DNA of 64,000 bases from Streptomyces piniterrae. Its GTDB lineage: Bacteria; Actinomycetota; Actinomycetes; Streptomycetales; Streptomycetaceae. Both the position numbers and the translations under genes were made by a program. Location of the stretch: positions 310,001-374,000 of the forward strand of contig NZ_SUMB01000007.1 in assembly GCF_005048155.1 (NCBI RefSeq). Direction: 5' to 3'. Under the pieces are notes generated by a model. That model ran no database searches. It was given only the letters and a program-made list of their open reading frames with translations, and was not told the DNA's origin. Each line of letters starts with the position of its first letter. Position 1 is the first letter of the stretch. Positions 15,950 to 24,728 of the stretch are shown one piece after another.

Positions 15950-17203
15950 TCACCGCGTCGCCCCCAGCGGCAGCCGGGCGGTCAGCCGCCAGACGCCGTC
16001 CTGCGCCACGGCCGTCGCATCGCCGCCCAGCAGCCGGGCGCGCTCGCCGATGCCGCGCAGCCCGCGGCCGCCGCCGGTACGGGCCGCCGGGGCGGCGGCG
16101 TCCGCGGTGTCGGCCACGGTCTGCCCCGCCGTCAACGGGTTCTCCATCTCCAGCGTCAACTCCCGCTCCACTATGTGAAGTTGCAGCTTCACCCGCACCG
16201 TCGTCCCGGCATGCCGCAGCGCATTGCTGAGCCCCTCCTGCACGATCCGGTACGCCTCCCGCGAGACGACCGGCGGCAGCCCGGCGGAGCTCCCCTCGAT
16301 CGTCGCCTCGATGCGCAGACCCGCCGCGCGGGTACGGTCCAGCAGGGCGTCCAGGCCGTCCAGCGTGCGCGCCGGCGCGGTCGGATTGGCGCCGTCCTCC
16401 TCGCGCAACAGCCCCAGCACGGTGTCCAGTTCCGCGACCGCCTCGCGGGTGGTCTCCTCGATGGCGGCCAGCGCCTGGCGGGCGAACTCCGGGTCCGCGT
16501 CCAGGACCCGGCGGGCCGCGCTCGCCTGCAGGGTGACGGCGCTGAGCGCGTGCCCCACGGAGTCGTGCAGCTCCCGGGCGAGCCGGTTGCGGGAGGCCAG
16601 ATCGGCGGCCCGGCGCTCGGCCGCGGCCAGCCGGTCGGCGGGCGTCGGGCCCAGCAGCACCGGCGCCAGACGGGCCAGCAGTTTCCCTGCCCCCCAGGCC
16701 GTGCCGACCACCAGAGCCATGAGCGCCAGCCCGGCGATCGGGCCGAGTGCGCCGGGAGCGGCCCGCTGCCACGCCGGCCAGCCGCGCTGCAGCGCCCCCG
16801 AGAACGGCAGTGCCATCAGCGCTATCGCGGCCGGCGGCGCGGCCAGCGACATCCCGCTCACGATCGCGCCGGCCGCGCTGTGCGCCATGAACCACAAACC
16901 GGTGCGCCACCGGGCCGCCCACGCATACCCCGGCTCGTCGGCCAGCAGCTCTCCCGGTACACCGCACAACGACCGGACGGCGCCCGCCCCCATCGACCGC
17001 GCGGGCGGGAAGAGCAGCGCGGCCAGTCCGGAGGGCGGCAGGGCGGCACCGAACGCGATGAACTGGGTCGCGGGGTCGCGATACGGGTCGGCGCCGTCCA
17101 TGACCAAGGACACGACGACCGCCGCCGCCAGGAAGTACGGCATCAACAGCGCGCCGCCCATGACGAGATGGGCCCAGCGCCGGCCGAAGAGGCCCGCCCT
17201 CAT
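15950..17203 (-). CDS. Sensor histidine kinase (HisKA_3 type)
   Basis: About 417 residues. Several membrane segments lie between residues 12 and 180. The dimerisation domain carries the phospho-accepting His in RNRLARELHDSVGHAL (about H213), followed by a HATPase with VQEGLSNALRHAG and GGGRGLRGIGERARLLGG. It pairs with the downstream response regulator. The ATG overlaps the stop of the upstream membrane gene (ATGA), so translation is coupled; a GTG 6 nt upstream is possible. The signal is unknown. Confidence 0.9.
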   Translation of the reverse strand: MRAGLFGRRWAHLVMGGALLMPYFLAAAVVVSLVMDGADPYRDPATQFIAFGAALPPSGLAALLFPPARSMGAGAVRSLCGVPGELLADEPGYAWAARWRTGLWFMAHSAAGAIVSGMSLAAPPAAIALMALPFSGALQRGWPAWQRAAPGALGPIAGLALMALVVGTAWGAGKLLARLAPVLLGPTPADRLAAAERRAADLASRNRLARELHDSVGHALSAVTLQASAARRVLDADPEFARQALAAIEETTREAVAELDTVLGLLREEDGANPTAPARTLDGLDALLDRTRAAGLRIEATIEGSSAGLPPVVSREAYRIVQEGLSNALRHAGTTVRVKLQLHIVERELTLEMENPLTAGQTVADTADAAAPAARTGGGRGLRGIGERARLLGGDATAVAQDGVWRLTARLPLGATR

Positions 17204-18095
17204 CCGCACCGTGCGGCCTCGCGCTCGGCGAAGAAGTGCGCCCCGGCGACGGCCACGAGCATCCCCACGATCATCTGCACAGCGTAAGTCACGCTCAACA
17301 GGGGGGAGGGCGGCATCGGACCGCCCGCGTCAGCCGTGATGCCGGTCAGCATCATCCAGCCGCCCCAGCAGGCCAGCGCGGCCGAGCCGGTCCAGGCGGC
17401 GGCCAGCGGCAGCAGCAGCGGGACCCGGCGGCCGCGTCCGTAGCCGAGCATCAGGGCACCGGCCGCCGCGAGCGCCGCGAACAGGACGTAACCGGTGTCG
17501 TTCAGACGGGAGTTCAGGTCCTGCGTCGCGGACCGCGCGGGGTTCGGGCCGGCCGTGCCGCCGGCCGCCCACAGCAGATGCGTCACGGCGGGCAGCACCG
17601 CCAGTACGACCACCGCGGCCGCGGACTGCCGGCGCGCGGCCCCGGTGGGGCTGTCCGGCAGCGTGCCGACGCGGCCCCGCCGAAGATGGCCCCGGCGCTC
17701 CCTCGCGTACCGCACGAACAACGCGCCCAGGGCCAGCGCCTGCACGATGAAGCCGGTGTACACGACGCCCCACACCCACGGGTCGAGCAGCTCGTCCGGG
17801 CTGCCGCCGAACCCTCCGTCGCCGCCGGTGACGGCCCCACCCCCGTGGGAGCCGCCGCCCGGCAGCGAAGCCGGCGTCTGGACGGGGAAGACCGCGACGA
17901 CGGGCGCGAGCAGACCGCTCGCGAACCACATGGCAGCACCAGCACCCAGGCCGGCACCCGCCGCCCCCAGGGCCGGGTCAGCAGGAACGCCAGCACCACG
18001 ACCGCCGCGTCCATCAGCAGGGTCAGCCCGTTCAGCGCCCGCAGCGAGTCGCCGTAGGAGCGGGTGCGCCGGGCGGATCGGGTGCGCTGGGTCAT
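17200..18095 (-). pseudogene. Membrane protein upstream of the kinase, interrupted by a frameshift
   Basis: The N-terminal part (from ATG 18095, MTQRTRSARRTRSYGDSLRA, then a hydrophobic segment ending PAWVLVL) is in one frame. The rest (MWFASGLLAPVVAVF onward, four more hydrophobic segments, ending FFAEREAARCG) is in another. The switch falls at about 17925-17940, in TGCCATGTGG, where one extra base would restore a continuous protein of about 298 residues. It is either a real one-base deletion or an assembly error. Restored, it would be a five- or six-helix membrane protein translationally coupled to the histidine kinase, perhaps the sensing accessory. A shorter product starting at the internal ATG (MWFAS) is conceivable. 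Confidence 0.7.
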
Positions 18096-18221
18096 GCCAC
18101 CAGACTTCCGCGGTCATGACCCGGCCGCCTCACCCCCGATGACGATCCGCCTCCCCCGCGCGGGGGAGGCGCAGGGCGGAATGGGCCCCGACAGCCGGGG
18201 TGTCGCCGTGCCGGAGAGTGC

Positions 18222-18992
18222 TCAGAGCCGCCGGGTGGCCAGCGTCAGCCGGTCCCGCGCGTCGAACAGCGCGTCCTTGATCATCTGCTCATGGGCAGGG
18301 GTCAGCCGGGCCACCGGCACCGAGCAGCTGATCGCGTCCCGCGCCGGGGTCCGGTACGGGATCGCCACGCCGAAGCAGCGCAGACCCAGCGTGTTCTCCT
18401 CGCGGTCCACCGCGAAGCCCTGCTCGCGCACCGTGTGCAGCTCCTCGATCAGCCGCTCCCGGTCGGTGATGGTGTGCTCGGTCAGCGCCGAGAGGGTCGG
18501 CGGCAGCATCGCGCGGACCTGGTCGTCGGTGTAGGTGGCGAGCAGCGCCTTGCCCAGCGACGTGGAGTGCGCGGGCAGCCGGCGGCCGACGCGGGTGAAG
18601 GGCCGCAGATAGTGCTGCGACTGGCGGGTGGCGAGATAGACCACGTTGACGCCGTCCAGCCGGGCGAGGTGGATGGTCTCGGTGGTGTCGTCCGAGAGCC
18701 GGTCCAGCGTCGGCCGGGCGGCGGCCACCACCTCGTCGCCGTCGATGTACGACGTGCCGACCAGCAGCGCGCGGACGCCGATGCCGTAGCGGGTGCCGGT
18801 GGCGTCCGTCTCGACCCAGCCCAGGTCGACGAGGGTGCGCAGCAGCATGTAGAGGCTGGACTTGGGGTATCCGACGGCCTCCTGGACGGAGGCGAGGCTG
18901 TGCATGCCGGGGCGGCCCGCGAAGTACTCCAGCAACTCCACCGTCCGCACCGCGGATTTGACCTGCGATCCACCGGTATCGGCAGCTGACAT
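18222..18992 (-). CDS. IclR-family transcriptional regulator
   Basis: About 256 residues. The N-terminal winged helix-turn-helix (residues 12-75) includes SAVRTVELLEYFAGRPGMHSL and YPKSSLYMLLRTLVDLGW. The C-terminal effector domain (about 90-250) has HSTSLGKALLA and the GFAVDREE-to-RCFGVAIPY block that binds small carboxylates. It is divergent from the semialdehyde dehydrogenase gene and likely regulates it and the udh/kdgD genes. The start at MSAADTGG is preferred; 20 upstream residues are in frame but would place the start inside the inverted repeat at 19026. Confidence 0.87.
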   Translation of the reverse strand: MSAADTGGSQVKSAVRTVELLEYFAGRPGMHSLASVQEAVGYPKSSLYMLLRTLVDLGWVETDATGTRYGIGVRALLVGTSYIDGDEVVAAARPTLDRLSDDTTETIHLARLDGVNVVYLATRQSQHYLRPFTRVGRRLPAHSTSLGKALLATYTDDQVRAMLPPTLSALTEHTITDRERLIEELHTVREQGFAVDREENTLGLRCFGVAIPYRTPARDAISCSVPVARLTPAHEQMIKDALFDARDRLTLATRRL

Positions 18993-19025
18993 CGCCCTTG
19001 ACCCCTCTGTTCGGACACCCATAGA

Positions 19026-19070
19026 GTCCCAGTTGTTCATGATCTGGGACATCGTTCAGCATATCGAACG
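19026..19070. promoter_or_regulatory. Two inverted repeats between the IclR and dehydrogenase genes, candidate operators
   Basis: GTCCCAG-N11-CTGGGAC (19026-19050) is followed by CGTTC-N8-GAACG (19053-19070). Both sit in the divergent intergenic region, 102-146 nt before the dehydrogenase start. The second shares the GTTC/GAAC half-site with the palindrome at 11229. Confidence 0.5.
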
Positions 19071-19171
19071 GGGTCCGGTGGGCGGCAAGACCCGCATGGT
19101 TTCCGATCGTCCCGCGACGACCCGGATCGTGAGGGAACGACTCGGCAGGTATCGCCCGGGAGGAATGCACG

Positions 19172-20719
19172 GTGGCAACAGCGGCAGCACCAGTCTGGAG
19201 TGTCGACCCCCGAACCGGGAAGCCACGGGAACAGGTTGCGGTGGAGGCCACAGCCGCCGAGGTGGACACGGCCGTCCGCGCGGCGCACGCCGCCCGTGCC
19301 CCGCTCGCCGACCGCGCCGTCCGCACCGCCTTCCTGCGCCGCGCCGCCGACCTGCTCGACGAGGCGGGCGAGGCGGTCATCGAGGCCGCCGACGCCGAGA
19401 CCGCGCTCGGCCCCGGCCGGCTCACCGGCGAACTGGCCCGGACCACCTACCAGTTGCGTGCCTTCGCGGACCTCGCGGCCGACGGCGCCTTCCTCGACGT
19501 ACGCATCGACCACGCCGACCCCGGCCTCGCCCCGCCCCGCCCCGACCTGCGCCGCTACAAGATCCCGCTCGGCCCGGTGGCCGTGTACGCCGCCAGCAAC
19601 TTCCCGCTCGCCTTCTCCGTGCCCGGCGGCGACACCGCCAGCGCCCTCGCGGCCGGCTGCCCGGTCGTCGTCAAGGCGCATCCCGACCACCCCGCCACCT
19701 CCGAACTCTGCGCCGCGCTGCTGCGCCGCGCCGCCACCGACACCGGTCTGCCCGAGGGCGTACTGGGCCTGGTGCACGGACTCCAGGCCGGCGTCGACCT
19801 GGTGCGCCACCCGCTGATCACCGCCGCCGGCTTCACCGGCTCGGTGCGCGGCGGCCGCGCCCTGTACGACGCGGCCGCGGCCCGCCCGCACCCCATTCCC
19901 TTCCACGGCGAACTGGGCAGCCTCAACCCCGTCGTGGTGACCGAGGCCGCGGCCGGCGAACGCGCCGAGCAGCTCGGCGCCGGCCTCGCCGCCTCGATGA
20001 CGCTCGGCGTCGGCCAGTTCTGCGTCAAGCCGGGACTCGTCCTGGCCCCGGAGGGCGCGGCCGGCGACCGGCTGCTGACCGCCCTCACCGCCGCCGTCAG
20101 CAACACCGAGCCGGGCGTCCTGCTCGACCACCGGATGCGGGACGCGTTCGTCGACGGCGTCCGGACCCGCGCCGAACTCCCCGACGTCCAGGCGCCGGTG
20201 ACCCCCGGCGCCGGCGGCGAACACACCGTCAGCGCGGGCTTCCTCACCGTCCCCGCCGCCCGCCTCACCACCGAAGGGCCGCACGACCTCCTCCTGGAGG
20301 AGTGCTTCGGCCCGGTCACCGTCCTCGCCCGCTACACCGACGACGCCGAGATCGCCGCCGTACTCGCCCGGCTCCCCGGCAACCTCACCGCCACCCTCCA
20401 GCTCGGCGAGGCGGAGGGCGCGGGCAGCGACGGCACGGGACGCGGCGCGGCGCTGCTCGCCGGCCTCACCCCGCTCGCCGGACGCGTCGTCGTCAACGGC
20501 TGGCCGACCGGCGTCGCGGTCGCCCCCGCCCAGCACCACGGCGGCCCCTACCCGGCCACCACCTCCACGTCCACCTCCGTCGGTGGCACCGCCGTCGAAC
20601 GCTGGCTGCGCCCGGTCGCCTACCAGGACACCCCGCCCGCGCTGCTCCCGCCCGAGCTCCGCGAGGACAACCCGCTCGGCCTGCCCCGCCGCGTCGACGG
20701 CCGCGCCGAGGGCGCATAG
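19172..20719 (+). CDS. Alpha-ketoglutarate semialdehyde dehydrogenase (NADP-type ALDH)
   Basis: 515 residues of the aldehyde dehydrogenase superfamily. It has YAASNFPLAFSVPGGDTASALAAG (cofactor site), GFTGSVRGGRAL, the general base Glu in FHGELGSLNPVVV, the catalytic Cys in GVGQFCVKPGL and the EECFGP motif. The ASNFPLAFS and GQFCVKPG variants mark the KGSADH group, which oxidises 2,5-dioxopentanoate to alpha-ketoglutarate. It is the final enzyme after KdgD. The GTG start is preceded by GGGAGGAATGCACG. The GNAT gene follows 7 nt later. Confidence 0.86.
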   Translation: MATAAAPVWSVDPRTGKPREQVAVEATAAEVDTAVRAAHAARAPLADRAVRTAFLRRAADLLDEAGEAVIEAADAETALGPGRLTGELARTTYQLRAFADLAADGAFLDVRIDHADPGLAPPRPDLRRYKIPLGPVAVYAASNFPLAFSVPGGDTASALAAGCPVVVKAHPDHPATSELCAALLRRAATDTGLPEGVLGLVHGLQAGVDLVRHPLITAAGFTGSVRGGRALYDAAAARPHPIPFHGELGSLNPVVVTEAAAGERAEQLGAGLAASMTLGVGQFCVKPGLVLAPEGAAGDRLLTALTAAVSNTEPGVLLDHRMRDAFVDGVRTRAELPDVQAPVTPGAGGEHTVSAGFLTVPAARLTTEGPHDLLLEECFGPVTVLARYTDDAEIAAVLARLPGNLTATLQLGEAEGAGSDGTGRGAALLAGLTPLAGRVVVNGWPTGVAVAPAQHHGGPYPATTSTSTSVGGTAVERWLRPVAYQDTPPALLPPELREDNPLGLPRRVDGRAEGA

Positions 20720-20726
20720 CGGCACC

Positions 20727-21272
20727 GTGCGCACCGACACCCGCCCCGGCCTCCAGGTCCGCGCTGCCACCCCGGCCGACCTGGAGGCGATCGCCGCCCT
20801 GCACACCCGTGCCCGCGCCGCCTACGCCCGGGCCCGGGTCCCGGACGCCCCCTTCGACGCCCCGGCGGAACATGCCCGCCGACGCGCGGCCTGGGAACGC
20901 ACCCTGGCCGGGGAGGACACCCGCAGCCTCTGCGCCGAACGCGACGGCACGGTGGTCGGCGCGGCGTCCTATCGTCCTCACCGCCGCCACCGCGCCCGAC
21001 CGGCCGGCGCCCCGCCCGCCGCCCCGGGCCCCGTCACACTCCACCAACTCCAGGTGGACCCCGGCCACTGGGGCACCGGCGTCGGCCGCGCCCTGCACAC
21101 CGTCTGCCTGCACGCCTGGCGCGCCGCCGGTCACTCCCGGGCCGTCCTCGAAGTGCTCTGGCACAACCACCGCGCCCGCGCCTTCTACACCTGCCTCGGC
21201 TGGCGGCCCGACCCCGACCGCGGGCCCGCCCCCGACGCCAGCCACCTCACCCTGGTGCTGCCCCTGGGCTAG
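20727..21272 (+). CDS. GNAT-family N-acetyltransferase
   Basis: 181 residues. The acetyl-CoA motif A is LHQLQVDPGHWGTGVGRALHTVCL, and motif B is AVLEVLWHNHRARAFYTCLGW. The N-terminal segment (RAATPADLEAIAALHTRA) is typical of small-molecule or peptide acetyltransferases; the substrate is not predictable. The GTG start lies 7 nt after the dehydrogenase stop with a poor ribosome site, suggesting coupled translation. The stop codon abuts a GGGCCTGTCCGA repeat. Confidence 0.82.
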   Translation: MRTDTRPGLQVRAATPADLEAIAALHTRARAAYARARVPDAPFDAPAEHARRRAAWERTLAGEDTRSLCAERDGTVVGAASYRPHRRHRARPAGAPPAAPGPVTLHQLQVDPGHWGTGVGRALHTVCLHAWRAAGHSRAVLEVLWHNHRARAFYTCLGWRPDPDRGPAPDASHLTLVLPLG

Positions 21273-21973
21273 GGCCTGTCCGAGGGGCCTGTCCGAGTAG
21301 GCCCGTCGTCCGCCGGGTCCGACCCCTCCCGCCGGGCGATGATCTGCAGCCGCTCGGCGGTCCGCCCGTCCGGCGTCGTGACCGAGCCCGTCCGCTCCCG
21401 CACCACCGAGAACCCCGCCGTGCGCACCAGCCCGCGCAGCCGCTCCGGCGCGTGATGCCGGAACACCCCGCCGTCGGCCGTCTCGAAGACCCCGTACGTG
21501 CCGTGCCGTGCCACGAACCGCCCGTACAGCTCCCGGTGGTACGTGTCGTCCTGCAACGGCACATCGCTCAGATACAGCACCCCGCCCGGCCGCACCAGCC
21601 GTCCCAGCTCCGCGACGATCGCCGACTGCGCCGCGTCCTCGGGAACGCAGGTCAGCACCACGAACAGCAGCGCCGCATCGAACGCCGCGTCCTCGAAAGG
21701 CAACGGAAACTCCGCGCAGCGCATCAGATCCAGCCCGGGGTGCTCCCGCCGCCCCCGATCGATCAGCGCCGCCGAGACATCCACCCCGCGCACCGCGCCA
21801 TACCCGAGTTCCACCAGCTCGGCCGTCAACCGCCCGTACCCGCACCCGTAGTCCAGCACCCGGGCGCCACGCGGCACATAGGCATCCAGCAATTCCGGGT
21901 CGAGCGGATGGGTAAAGGTCTTGGCGGACCCGGTCGTCTCCCAGAACCGGAGAAAATCCCGTGACGATCTCAT
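21269..21973 (-). CDS. Class I SAM-dependent methyltransferase
   Basis: 234 residues. Motif I is VLDYGCGYGRLTAEL, then VRGVDVSAALIDRGR, then FDAALLFVVLTCVPED and LGRLVRPGGVLYLSDVPL, typical of Methyltransf_11/25. The substrate is unknown. It lies 10 nt downstream of the NTF2-like gene on the same strand, so they form an operon. The final residues (GPTRTGPSDRP) derive from the repeat region at 21272 and are probably not functional. The start is taken at MRSSRDFLRF. Confidence 0.85.
   Translation of the reverse strand: MRSSRDFLRFWETTGSAKTFTHPLDPELLDAYVPRGARVLDYGCGYGRLTAELVELGYGAVRGVDVSAALIDRGRREHPGLDLMRCAEFPLPFEDAAFDAALLFVVLTCVPEDAAQSAIVAELGRLVRPGGVLYLSDVPLQDDTYHRELYGRFVARHGTYGVFETADGGVFRHHAPERLRGLVRTAGFSVVRERTGSVTTPDGRTAERLQIIARREGSDPADDGPTRTGPSDRP
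21272..21296 (+). repeat. Two copies of GGGCCTGTCCGA after the GNAT gene
   Basis: GGGCCTGTCCGA occurs at 21272-21283 and 21285-21296. A third copy at 24477-24488 is also fused to a TAG stop codon, after the class V aminotransferase gene. The copies lengthen the C terminus of the convergent methyltransferase. Confidence 0.6.
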
Positions 21974-21983
21974 GCCCGCTTCG

Positions 21984-22307
21984 TCATGCCTGGCCCGTAT
22001 CGAAGCGGAGCACCTTGCCTTCCTGGACGGTGAATTGCCAGCGGGTGCGCATTTCTCCCCAGGTCTCATTGTGGAAGGTGGCCACCAGCGAAAGCCCGTC
22101 GGCCGACTCCGACTGCACATCCATATGGCCGTGCGCGGAGAAGACCTCCTTCTCGGTCCACTGGCCGATATCACGGTCGCTGCCGTCATCCGACATCGCC
22201 GCCGAGGGGCCCAACGCCTCCCGGAAAGCGGCGCGGTCATTGGCATTGAGAGCGGTGACGAAGGCGCGTACGGCGGGATGGCTCAGACTCTCGGCGGGAA
22301 TGCTCAC
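21984..22307 (-). CDS. NTF2/SnoaL-like protein
   Basis: 107 residues with a SnoaL-type cone fold: HPAVRAFVTALNANDRAAFREAL, a middle DIGQWTEKEVF segment, and a beta-rich end (GLSLVATFHNETWGEMRTRWQFTVQEGKVLRFDTGQA). Such proteins are ligand-binding pockets, isomerases or lyases; no catalytic Asp/His pair is clear. The GTG start has AAGGAGAGTGCC upstream. It is the first gene of a two-gene operon with the methyltransferase. Confidence 0.8.
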   Translation of the reverse strand: MSIPAESLSHPAVRAFVTALNANDRAAFREALGPSAAMSDDGSDRDIGQWTEKEVFSAHGHMDVQSESADGLSLVATFHNETWGEMRTRWQFTVQEGKVLRFDTGQA

Positions 22308-22558
22308 GGCACTCTCCTTATAATGTCGCGGCCCTTTGATGTGGGGGATTCGGCAGCATATTTTCCCGGCGGGCCGGGGCCACGGAACAGCGGCGTGTCG
22401 AGCGCGCCGCGACGGCCGCTGCCGGACCCCCGTACCCTCCCGCCCGTGCCTGGCCACGGCGCTGGCGGAACGCTCTCCGGCGGCCGGGGAATAGCGCGCG
22501 GTCCCCGGAGGTTGCCCAGGGGTAATTCGCTCCGAGGTCCCGAGAAGGTCGGTCATCC

Positions 22559-23263
22559 ATGCGCGTCGAAATCTGGTCCGACATCGCCTGCCCCTGGTGC
22601 TACATCGGCAAGGCCCGCTTCGAAGCCGGGCTTGCCGGGTTCGCCCACCGGGACGAGGTCGAGGTGGTGCATCGGTCCTTCGAGCTTGATCCGAAGGCGC
22701 CGGCGGCCACGGACGTGCCGGTGATCGACATGCTGGCGCGCAAATACGGTGTGAGCCGTGCGCAGGCCGAGCAGATGGAGGCCCGAGTTGCCGAGGCGGC
22801 GGCCGGGGAAGGGCTGGCGTACCGCTCCGACCGGGTTCACGGGAATACCTTTGACCTGCATCGGCTGCTGCATCTCGCAAAGGAGCACGGGGTCCAGGAC
22901 GCGCTCCTCGACGCCTTTTACCGCGCCAATTTCGCCGAGGCGAGGAATCTCGGGGATCCGGAAATGCTGCGCGAAACAGCCATAGGCGCCGGGGTGCCGG
23001 CCGATGAGGTCGGGCGGGTGCTGGCCGATCCCGGCGCGTACGCGGCGGAGGTGCGCGCCGACGAGCGCGAGGCGGCGGAACTGGGTGCCACCGGAGTCCC
23101 GTTCTTCGTTGTCGACCGGCGGTACGGCATCTCCGGCGGCCAGCCGGCGGACGTATTCCGGCAGGCGCTGGAGCGGGCCCACGCGGACGACGCCGTTCGG
23201 GTATTGCCGGCCGAAGACGCCGGGGTGTGCACGGACGACGGCTGCGCCGTGCCGGGGAATTGA
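22559..23263 (+). CDS. DsbA-family (FrnE-like) thiol oxidoreductase
   Basis: 234 residues, thioredoxin fold with a helical insertion. CPWC is at residues 11-14, close to the start (MRVEIWSDIACPWC), and the cis-Pro loop is GATGVPFFVVD. The arrangement matches FrnE/polyketide-type cytosolic DsbA proteins rather than secreted DsbA, as there is no signal peptide. Probable roles are disulfide reduction or isomerisation under oxidative stress. Two C-terminal Cys (VCTDDGCAV) are extra. The ATG lies 251 nt after the divergent NTF2 gene start. Confidence 0.88.
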   Translation: MRVEIWSDIACPWCYIGKARFEAGLAGFAHRDEVEVVHRSFELDPKAPAATDVPVIDMLARKYGVSRAQAEQMEARVAEAAAGEGLAYRSDRVHGNTFDLHRLLHLAKEHGVQDALLDAFYRANFAEARNLGDPEMLRETAIGAGVPADEVGRVLADPGAYAAEVRADEREAAELGATGVPFFVVDRRYGISGGQPADVFRQALERAHADDAVRVLPAEDAGVCTDDGCAVPGN

Positions 23264-23376
23264 ACCGGCGCCGGACCGTCCATACCCCCTCCGACCAGCG
23301 CGGATAAGGACCTCTTGCGGGCCGGCGAAGGAAAATGCCAATAGACGGGGCGCAGTTCGCCGAGCACAGTGGGGGC

Positions 23377-24477
23377 ATGCAGCGACGTGACCTACGCAAA
23401 CCACTCGGTGGGGCTGAATTCGCGCCCGAGACGACGTATCTGAACTCCGCCGCCAGCGGGCTTCTCCCCGTACGCACCGCCGCCGCCCTGCGCGCGGCCC
23501 TCGACGAATCCGCCTCCTACGGCACCATGGGCCGCGACTACTTCGGCCCCGCCGCGGCCTCCCGGGCCTCCTTCGCACGGCTGTTGGGCCTGTCCGAGGA
23601 CCGGGTGGCGATCGGCAGCTCGGTCGCGGTGCACTCCGCGTTCGTCGCCGGCACGCTCCCGCAGGGCGCCGAAGTCCTGGTCCCCGAGGGCGACTTCAGC
23701 TCCCTGGTCAATCCGTTCGCCAACCGCCCCGGCATCAAGCTGCGCACCGCGCCCCTGGAACACCTCGCCGAGGCGGTGCGCCCCGGCACGGCCCTGGTCG
23801 CGTTCAGCGCCGTGCAGTCGAGGGACGGCCGGATCGCCGACCTGGCGGCGGTACGCGAGGCGGCGCGGACTCATGGGGCGCGCACCTTCCTGGACGCCAC
23901 CCAGGCGGCCGGCTGGCTGCCGCTGAACGGCGCCGACTTCGACTACGTCACCTGCGGGGCCTACAAGTGGCTGGTGTCCCCGCGCGGCGTCAACTTCCTC
24001 GCGTTCGGCGGCACGGAAGGGGCCGGCGCGGAACGGACCGACGGGGGAGCCGGGGCCTGGCCGGCGCCGCTGCACGCGGGCTGGGTGGCCGGCGAGGACC
24101 GCTACGAGTCCTGCTACGGCCCGATCCAGCAGCACGCGGCCACCGCCCGGCGCTTCGACGAACCGCACGCCCACTACTCCTACGTCGGCGCCCAGCACTC
24201 CCTCGCGCTCATCGAGGAGATCGGCGTCGACACCATCCACGCCCACAACACCGCGCTCGCCGACCACTACCGCGCCGGTCTGGCCGAGCTGGGCCACACC
24301 CCCGTCGCGTCGCCCGGCTCGGCGATCGTCTCCACCCCCGGACTCGCCGACGCGGAGAGCCGGCTGGCCGAGGCGGGCGTACGCGTCTCGGTGCGGGACG
24401 GGCAGCTGCGGGTGGCCTTCCACCTCTACAACTCCACGGACGACGTGGACCGGCTGCTGGGGCTGCTCCGGACGTAG
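23377..24477 (+). CDS. Class V aminotransferase (cysteine desulfurase-like fold)
   Basis: About 366 residues of the PLP fold type I. The cofactor Asp is in FLDATQAAGW (D173) and the Schiff-base Lys in TCGAYKWL (K197). The N-terminal TTYLNSAASGLLP loop and the HYSYVGAQHSLALIEEIG segment resemble ergothioneine-type or isopenicillin-epimerase-like enzymes; there is no active-site Cys loop of classic desulfurases. The start is uncertain: the ATG at 23377 follows GTGGGGGC, and an in-frame ATG at 23335 follows GAAGGAAA. The gene is followed by a GGGCCTGTCCGA repeat and a strong terminator. Confidence 0.83.
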   Translation: MQRRDLRKPLGGAEFAPETTYLNSAASGLLPVRTAAALRAALDESASYGTMGRDYFGPAAASRASFARLLGLSEDRVAIGSSVAVHSAFVAGTLPQGAEVLVPEGDFSSLVNPFANRPGIKLRTAPLEHLAEAVRPGTALVAFSAVQSRDGRIADLAAVREAARTHGARTFLDATQAAGWLPLNGADFDYVTCGAYKWLVSPRGVNFLAFGGTEGAGAERTDGGAGAWPAPLHAGWVAGEDRYESCYGPIQQHAATARRFDEPHAHYSYVGAQHSLALIEEIGVDTIHAHNTALADHYRAGLAELGHTPVASPGSAIVSTPGLADAESRLAEAGVRVSVRDGQLRVAFHLYNSTDDVDRLLGLLRT

Positions 24478-24489
24478 GGCCTGTCCGAC

Positions 24490-24523
24490 GGGCAGGGCCG
24501 GACCCGCCTTTCCGGCCCTGCCC
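24490..24523 (+). terminator. Hairpin terminator after the class V aminotransferase gene
   Basis: GGGCAGGGCCGGA and its complement form a 13-bp stem around an 8-nt loop. It begins 13 nt after the stop codon, inside or beside the GGGCCTGTCCGA repeat. Confidence 0.65.
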
Positions 24524-24649
24524 CGGGACCCGCCCCGGGACCGGCCCCGGGACCCCTCCCGGTGGCCCTGACGGCGGACCGGCGGATGTGCCAGGTGTCG
24601 TGGCGCTGTTTTCCATGCTCTGCTGGAAGAGCCCTTGCGGGGTTTCCGT

Positions 24650-24665
24650 GAGCCCTCAAGGGCTC
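24650..24665. promoter_or_regulatory. Perfect 16-nt palindrome before the DUF2182 gene
   Basis: GAGCCCT-ca-AGGGCTC lies 64 nt before the DUF2182 start codon in a 251-nt spacer. It could be an operator for the DUF2182/DUF1326 pair or part of an RNA hairpin. Confidence 0.4.
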
Positions 24666-24728
24666 GTCGCAGGGCCCGCGCCCTCCCGACGAGACCTCGC
24701 CTTCTGTGCGGACCGGCAGGAGGACCGC

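Noticed and set aside
15132..16967. 611-codon ORF that extends the response regulator into the kinase gene
   Set aside because: The extra N-terminal 365 residues are low-complexity Arg/Gly/Ala from the wrong frame of the kinase gene.
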